From DATDYB01 sp036517115 (GTDB lineage: Bacteria > Patescibacteriota > Minisyncoccia > Phycocordibacterales > PALSA-1337), in NCBI GenBank assembly GCA_036517115.1, contig DATDYB010000021.1:1-24345 (forward strand): 24,345 nucleotides of DNA, written 5' to 3'. The position numbers were made by a program, and so were the translations under genes. Below are positions 20,667 to 24,345 of this stretch, piece by piece (the first letter of the stretch is position 1; each line of letters begins with the position of its first letter). Below the pieces are notes generated by a model. The model was not told the origin of the DNA. It made no database searches and saw nothing but the letters and a program-made list of their open reading frames with translations.

Positions 20667-21521
20667 TTAGGCGAGGAATTCTTCCGAGGTCGTCAGCGTC
20701 ATGCCGCGGCCTTCCATTTTCTTCAGCCAGCCTTTCGCGATCGCCGGAAAATCCGGTCCGCCTGGAGGCTGTGGTACCGGCGAGGAACAATTGGTCAGAA
20801 TGCTGAACTTCTTGATGTGTTCTTCGCCGATGTTGTCCGCGATCTGATTGACCGTCTCCAAGACGCAGTGACTGAGGGCTTCGCCCGAAACGGCGATTTC
20901 GTCAGCCTGCACGAGAACCTTCAAGAACTCGGTATTGAGTCCTGTCGAAGGATCGCTCGCCATCGGTACTTCCGCCATAAGCGCACCGTAATGCTCGGTG
21001 AAAGGATTGGTTCCCTTGGTGACGTAGTCCACGGTCGCGAAATTGTCGCGCTCCCACTTTCGGAGGGCTTCGGCAACATCTTCATGCACGTTGTGACCGG
21101 GCGTGCCGATGAGGCAGTGTTCCGGCCAGATCATGAGAGGGTACTTCGCCGCTTTCTCCAACGCGAGAGCGTACCCAAGCATGTATTGTCCGAGCGTTTT
21201 GCCTCCAAGCTGCGGGATTTTTGCGTGTTCGTTCCGCGGCCTCCAGATCCCAGCCTTCATGTCGGCCGGTGTGATGATCGTGAAAGGCGTGGGTTGTTTG
21301 CCATCCTGATTGCGCCACATGCCGGGGTGTCCCACATCAATGACGCGGTGACTGTCCAGCGTGACGTGAATGTCAGCCAACTTCGGGCCGACACGATTGA
21401 TCATCTTCGTGAGCCGATTCATGTCCTTGTTGGCCCCTGCGACCGGCAAAGCCGATCCGGGCAAATCCATGAAGTCCACTTGGGGATCAATAATGACGAG
21501 ATGTATGCTTCTTTTAGCCAT
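20667..21521 (-). CDS. pncA: Nicotinamidase-like cysteine hydrolase
   Basis: The 284-residue protein matches the isochorismatase/nicotinamidase fold with PncA features. Asp12 is in IDPQVDFMD. A metal site follows in LDSHRVIDVGH (55-65; Asp56, His58, His65). WPEHCLIGTPG (132-142) is a close match to the WP-x-HC-x-x-GT-x-G motif of PncA. Lys169 is in YVTKGTNPF, and the nucleophile is Cys219 in SGEALSHCVLETV. It should convert nicotinamide to nicotinate, the substrate of PncB encoded nearby. It is longer than the usual 180-220, mainly because of an insertion between His65 and the WP-x-HC motif. It is the first gene of a four-gene operon with the vWA, PP2C and kinase genes. Another small-amide hydrolase cannot be excluded. 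Confidence 0.82.
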   Translation of the reverse strand: MAKRSIHLVIIDPQVDFMDLPGSALPVAGANKDMNRLTKMINRVGPKLADIHVTLDSHRVIDVGHPGMWRNQDGKQPTPFTIITPADMKAGIWRPRNEHAKIPQLGGKTLGQYMLGYALALEKAAKYPLMIWPEHCLIGTPGHNVHEDVAEALRKWERDNFATVDYVTKGTNPFTEHYGALMAEVPMASDPSTGLNTEFLKVLVQADEIAVSGEALSHCVLETVNQIADNIGEEHIKKFSILTNCSSPVPQPPGGPDFPAIAKGWLKKMEGRGMTLTTSEEFLA

Positions 21522-21556
21522 AACAGTTTTGATTTGTAGTTGTCAACGAACGGTTA

Positions 21557-21610
21557 AGTAAGGATCGATGAAATGTAGAAGTTTTTACCACCCCACATTC
21601 ATTCCTTACT
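21557..21610 (-). promoter_or_regulatory. Structured leader stem-loop of the pncA operon
   Basis: On the minus strand AGTAAGGA (21603-21610) pairs with TCCTTACT (21557-21564). Inside it ATGAATG (21596-21602) pairs with CATTTCAT (21568-21575) with one bulge, closing a 20-base loop that contains GGGGTGG. A second hairpin (GATCTTCT/AGAAGATC, 21611-21631) lies just before it. The leader is about 165 bases long, which is far longer than others in the window, so a riboswitch or protein-binding site is possible. Confidence 0.5.
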
Positions 21611-21630
21611 GATCTTCTTGTTCAGAAGAT

Positions 21631-21674
21631 CTTAAGATCCGTAAATAATAAGCCTTTTGCGTACCTTAAGATCC
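21631..21674. repeat. Direct repeat CTTAAGATCC, two copies
   Basis: CTTAAGATCC occurs at 21631-21640 and 21665-21674, 34 bases apart, just downstream of the pncA-operon promoter (reading leftward). Possible paired operator sites; the spacing is about three helical turns. Confidence 0.5.
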
Positions 21675-21693
21675 TCTGAGCATCTCTGCGGTT

Positions 21694-21721
21694 ATAATAC
21701 ATATTTAAATTATTTTGTCAA
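21694..21721 (-). promoter_or_regulatory. Promoter of the pncA-vWA-PP2C-kinase operon
   Basis: Minus strand TTGACA (21716-21721) is followed after 16 bp by TATTAT (21694-21699), or after 19 bp by TATAAC. The start would be near 21687. It is isolated from the upstream NadM gene by a terminator. Confidence 0.65.
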
Positions 21722-21734
21722 GATATATCTTGAC
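21717..21734. promoter_or_regulatory. 18-bp perfect palindrome over the -35 box
   Basis: GTCAAGATATATCTTGAC is identical on both strands and includes five of the six bases of the -35 element. A dimeric repressor binding here would block the promoter. No regulator gene for it is evident in the window. Confidence 0.65.
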
Positions 21735-21761
21735 CTTCACTAAAAGGTGTATTAGAGTATT

Positions 21762-21787
21762 AAAAAAACCGCCACATACTGTGACGG
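21762..21787 (-). terminator. Terminator of the NadM-Nudix gene
   Basis: Minus strand CCGTCACA pairs with TGTGGCGG (one T-G pair) around GTA, then seven T. It begins eight bases after the stop codon. Confidence 0.8.
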
Positions 21788-21794
21788 AGTGATT

Positions 21795-22700
21795 TCATGA
21801 TTTCGTTAAATGCTTGGTGAGTATGGCGACCAATGGTTGATGACAGTCAACAACGGCATCCTTCAGGAAACACATGCTGACCCACGCAACTTCATCAACG
21901 CCAGCTCCGGGAGCGGGCTCTCCACCATGATACGTGGTGGTAGTAAGTAGTGTGATGATACGGTTAGCAGTTTTTTTGCAACGCCAGTCGTCAATGAGAC
22001 ATGAACCGAGGATATCTCCACCAACCGTGGTGATGCCTTGTATTTCTTTCTCGACACATCGCTCGGCCGCCGCCTCGTAGGACACATCGAGTTCCGGGTT
22101 GAAAAACACGCCCGGAAAACGGAGTAGTCCTTCTTCCGCTCGCTTGCCCACCAGCAACACTTTTTGCCGAGTGTGATCGAGCACCGCCACATCGACACTC
22201 GGATGACTGTGGGGTTTGCGATGAATCGCGGAGTAGATCACACCAGCGCGGAAATCAGGTGAATTGATAATCCCAATATTTTTTCTGATCTCAGTCGCTG
22301 AACCACCGTACACCGTCTTAATTTCCTGCTTAGGAAATCGCCCGTGGTAGGTGTGGATGAAGCTGTCCCGCGAGCCGTACACCACCGCATCCCTATCCGG
22401 AAAAGCGGCAGTGATCATTTCGTCAATTATCCTTGATCGCTCCTGATGCGAAGATGGCAATGAGTTCGACGACAGGATGATGAACTTCTTAAACGGGAAT
22501 TCCTGCTCAATCATTCCCTTGCGCATTTCGAACGAGAGCGCATTGCGATCTGACGAAAGCGGTGCCGTTCCCAGAATGATGAGTACGTCATCGTGCGCTT
22601 TTGAAACGCAGTCGATAATGTAACGGTGACCTTCATGGAGTTTCGGCACTTGGAATCGCGCAACAATAACTCCAACCGACTTTTCCGAGGTTGCATGCAT
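21795..22700 (-). CDS. Bifunctional NadM-type adenylyltransferase/Nudix protein
   Basis: The protein, 301 residues from the chosen start, has an N-terminal nucleotidyltransferase domain. It includes VGVIVARFQVPKLHEGH (9-25; the H-x-G-H site is His22-His25), ILGTAP and VVYGSRDSF. YGGSATEIRK (131-140) is the place of the ISGTxIR motif. A C-terminal Nudix domain runs about 165-295. This is the NadM-Nudix architecture of cyanobacterial Slr0787 and phage KVP40 NatV: it joins NMN (or NaMN) with ATP to the dinucleotide, while the Nudix part cleaves ADP-ribose-like molecules. The Nudix box (197-222) departs from consensus: RCVEKEIQGI replaces REUxEExGU. I chose the ATG at 22700 because the domain starts there in the family; longer frames reach upstream to 22748 and 22784. 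Confidence 0.85.
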   Translation of the reverse strand: MHATSEKSVGVIVARFQVPKLHEGHRYIIDCVSKAHDDVLIILGTAPLSSDRNALSFEMRKGMIEQEFPFKKFIILSSNSLPSSHQERSRIIDEMITAAFPDRDAVVYGSRDSFIHTYHGRFPKQEIKTVYGGSATEIRKNIGIINSPDFRAGVIYSAIHRKPHSHPSVDVAVLDHTRQKVLLVGKRAEEGLLRFPGVFFNPELDVSYEAAAERCVEKEIQGITTVGGDILGSCLIDDWRCKKTANRIITLLTTTTYHGGEPAPGAGVDEVAWVSMCFLKDAVVDCHQPLVAILTKHLTKS

Positions 22701-22768
22701 AGTTATTAATTCTCTCAATGTTCTAAAATTCTTATCTATCAATACCATATTATTGAAAATTTGTACAG

Positions 22769-22774
22769 AGTATA
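22769..22774 (-). promoter_or_regulatory. -10 element for the NadM-Nudix gene
   Basis: Minus strand TATACT predicts a start near 22762 and a leader of about 60 bases to the ATG at 22700. It lies directly beside the -35 of the divergent pncB promoter, so the two may compete. Confidence 0.45.
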
Positions 22775-22777
22775 CCA

Positions 22778-22805
22778 TTGACAAATCTATAAAATGTATT
22801 ATGCT
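22778..22805 (+). promoter_or_regulatory. Promoter of pncB
   Basis: A consensus TTGACA (22778-22783) is followed after 16 bp by TATGCT (22800-22805). The start near 22812 gives a leader of about 47 bases with a Shine-Dalgarno at its end. Confidence 0.65.
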
Positions 22806-22858
22806 ATAAAACAGATAGTTTTGAAATCAGCACGTTGCAACAAACGAAAGGAAACCTA

Positions 22859-24160
22859 GTGCATGTACCGACTAACAAGGTCCATGTGGACCGAAAGGAA
22901 GTAAGAGCGGCGCTCTTCCCCACAGAAAGCGGCCCGATCATCCGATCGCGGCTGCAGAATGACTTCTACTGCTACCCGATGGGCGCATTCGCCTCTCATT
23001 TTTATCGAGATGTGGAAGTGACCATGGGGTTTACCAACCGCACAAGATCAGTCCGGCTCGCAGAAGAAGTGCGAGAAGAGGACCTTCGTCGAGAGCTCAA
23101 TCACACCATGAATCTCCCCTACGCTGACGATGAAGTCGAGTACATCGAGAAAGTTCAGAATGAGGGTAAGCCGATGTTCAGAAATGAATATGGAAGCGAC
23201 CTTCGAGATTCGAAATTGCCACCGTACAATCTTACCGTACAAGACGGTCAATTCCGCCTGACATCAAAGGGACGCTGGCATGAAGTCATGGACTGGGAAA
23301 TGCCTATGCTCACGACAATCAGTGCGCTGCGTACTGAAGCGTTAATGAAACAGAAGACAAGGGCAGGGCAAGATGAAGTAGTCGAATACACAGCACGAGC
23401 TATCGAGCATAAAGCTGAAGTTTTGGAACAACACCCTCGGGTGAAGTGCAGTGACTTCGGCACGCGTCGTGCCGCCAGTCCACTCCTTCAGAGAATTTTA
23501 GTGGGGACGATGGCTGAACATTTGAATCCGGGACAGTTCGTCGGTACTTCAAACGTGGCTCTCGCTCGCGAACTCAGCCTCAAACCCTCTGGTACCGTAG
23601 GTCATCTCCCTGAAATGGTTCTCGGTGCACTCGCGAATGACGACGATGAATTACTACAAGTGCGTATTAAGCTCCTGCGACAGTGGTGGGAACTGTTTGG
23701 ACACGGATTGTCCATCATCCTGCCAGACGCCTTCGGTAGCAACTGGATGTTTAAGCATTTGACGGAGGAATTCGCACGTGATTGGAAGGGAATGCGACAG
23801 GACTCTATGGATCCATACGAGTTCGGTGAAAAACAGATCAAGTGGTATCAAAGACACGGACAAGATCCTCGAGATCACCTCTTGATTCCGAGCGACGGCT
23901 TGACCCTTGATTCAATGCTTGCCATCACTTATCACTTCATCGATCGGATCGACGTGAGTTCCGGACCGGGCACCATGTTTACCAACGATACGAGCCTTGG
24001 ACACCTCTCAATGGTGGTCAAGGCGATGTTGGCAAATGGTCGGCCATGCGTTAAACTCTCTGACAACTTAGCCAAGGGACTTGGACTTAAATCAGAACAA
24101 GAACGGTACGCCCGAGTCTTTGACTACGACGTGCTGCGGAATGAAGCATGTGTGGTCTAA
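22859..24160 (+). CDS. pncB: Nicotinate phosphoribosyltransferase
   Basis: The 433-residue protein carries PncB signatures: LQNDFYCYPMG (32-42), DFGTRRAAS (199-207), FVGTSNVALA (227-236), GTVGHLPE (245-252; His249, the likely phosphorylated His), DAFGS, RQDSMDPYEFGEKQIKWY (313-330), DGLTLDS, GPGTMFTND (369-377) and NGRPCVKLSD (393-402). It should make nicotinate mononucleotide from nicotinate and PRPP with ATP. The start is the GTG at 22859, six bases after an AAAGGA Shine-Dalgarno; an in-frame TTG at 22835 precedes that site and is less likely. It is divergent from the NadM-Nudix gene and has its own terminator. Both genes serve the same pathway as the nicotinamidase-like gene. Confidence 0.93.
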   Translation: MHVPTNKVHVDRKEVRAALFPTESGPIIRSRLQNDFYCYPMGAFASHFYRDVEVTMGFTNRTRSVRLAEEVREEDLRRELNHTMNLPYADDEVEYIEKVQNEGKPMFRNEYGSDLRDSKLPPYNLTVQDGQFRLTSKGRWHEVMDWEMPMLTTISALRTEALMKQKTRAGQDEVVEYTARAIEHKAEVLEQHPRVKCSDFGTRRAASPLLQRILVGTMAEHLNPGQFVGTSNVALARELSLKPSGTVGHLPEMVLGALANDDDELLQVRIKLLRQWWELFGHGLSIILPDAFGSNWMFKHLTEEFARDWKGMRQDSMDPYEFGEKQIKWYQRHGQDPRDHLLIPSDGLTLDSMLAITYHFIDRIDVSSGPGTMFTNDTSLGHLSMVVKAMLANGRPCVKLSDNLAKGLGLKSEQERYARVFDYDVLRNEACVV

Positions 24161-24167
24161 CCATGCC

Positions 24168-24195
24168 GCGGATGACAAATGTCATCCGCTTTTTT
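24168..24195 (+). terminator. Intrinsic terminator of pncB
   Basis: GCGGATGAC (24168-24176) pairs with GTCATCCGC (24181-24189) around AAAT, followed by six T. It begins eight bases after the stop codon. Confidence 0.9.
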
Positions 24196-24345
24196 AATAC
24201 CAATAACCGTGAATACAAAAACTCATCCCCGCGTCGGTAGAGCCATGATCTGGTACGAAAGTAATATCCGCACATAATGAAGTAGATATCCATTCACCGA
24301 CCGTGCAAATGACGTGACGAGATGCAGATGCTCCTTCAGGTAATC
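24194..24345 (-). CDS. Possible 3' end of a convergent gene
   Basis: Reading leftward from the window edge, one frame stays open for 49 residues and stops at TAA next to the pncB terminator. The peptide begins LPEGASASRHVICTVGEWIS and ends FCIHGYWY, which looks protein-like. No family is recognised and no start is in the window. A second minus-strand frame is also open for about 40 residues, so the call is tentative. Confidence 0.35.
   Translation of the reverse strand, partial: LPEGASASRHVICTVGEWISTSLCADITFVPDHGSTDAGMSFCIHGYWY

Noticed and set aside
20817..21539. A 240-residue rightward frame opposite the nicotinamidase gene
   Set aside because: The leftward frame has the full set of nicotinamidase motifs; the opposite frame is open because of codon composition in this G+C-richer block.
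21720..21800. CRISPR-like short repeats near the nicotinamidase promoter
   Set aside because: Only two 10-base copies and one palindrome occur, with no regular spacer-repeat array or cas genes.
17183..22700. A tellurite-resistance (Ter) cluster or prophage
   Set aside because: No TerD, TerC or TerZ homologs and no phage structural, integrase or tail genes are present; only the vWA/PP2C/kinase triad resembles the Ter context.
24196..24220. Another copy of the TACNAAT periodic element
   Set aside because: Only one heptamer (TACCAAT) plus a loose GAATAC are present, with no symmetry or period, and the stretch may be coding on the minus strand.

Overview
The window looks like a chromosomal stretch from a Candidate Phyla Radiation (Patescibacteria, probably parcubacterial) bacterium. 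The reasons are small densely packed genes, many short membrane proteins of types common in that group (DUF5654-like, Gmad2-like, two- and four-helix proteins), a REP-associated transposase of the parcubacterial type, and a sparse biosynthetic repertoire. TGA is used as a stop (for example at the ends of the Gmad2-like and pseudouridine synthase genes), so the code is standard and not the SR1/Gracilibacteria code. The taxonomic placement is inference from gene content, not from a marker tree.

Layout. 1-3.9 kb: an MFS transporter converges on a leftward group (DUF5654-like, glutaredoxin, methyltransferase, then a three-gene envelope operon). The two convergent stop codons flank a 105-bp periodic palindrome. 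3.9-7.3 kb: a likely small RNA gene, then enolase and cofactor-independent phosphoglycerate mutase, neighbouring steps of lower glycolysis. 7.2-8.1 kb: a REP-associated tyrosine transposase with five REP hairpins, two of them inside the 3' end of gpmI. 8.2-17.0 kb: an IMP-cyclohydrolase-only PurH, a DedA-PAP2 fusion, a glycosyltransferase, a pseudouridine synthase, a Fur/Zur-like regulator with a ZIP metal transporter and a perfect operator, an MBL-fold hydrolase, small membrane proteins, a DgkA-type lipid kinase and a Nudix hydrolase.

17.2-24.2 kb is the most unusual part. A leftward operon carries a nicotinamidase-like hydrolase, a vWA protein, a PP2C phosphatase and a protein kinase fused to a beta-rich C-terminal region. 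The last three match the vWA/PP2C/kinase triads known as YegL/PphC/YegI in E. coli and TerY-P in tellurite-type clusters. Next to it is a NadM-Nudix gene, and divergent from that is pncB. Together PncA, PncB and NadM would convert nicotinamide to nicotinate, NaMN and a dinucleotide, so a phospho-signalling triad appears to be tied to NAD salvage. The operon has its own terminator-insulated promoter with an 18-bp palindrome and a long structured leader.

Two modes of translation start are visible. At least eight genes have a -10 hexamer ending 6-8 bases before the start codon, which predicts leaderless mRNAs. The kinase, PP2C, pncB, purH and one hypothetical gene instead have clear Shine-Dalgarno sequences. 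This contrast, plus a higher G+C in the kinase-nicotinamidase block, suggests that block has a different history.
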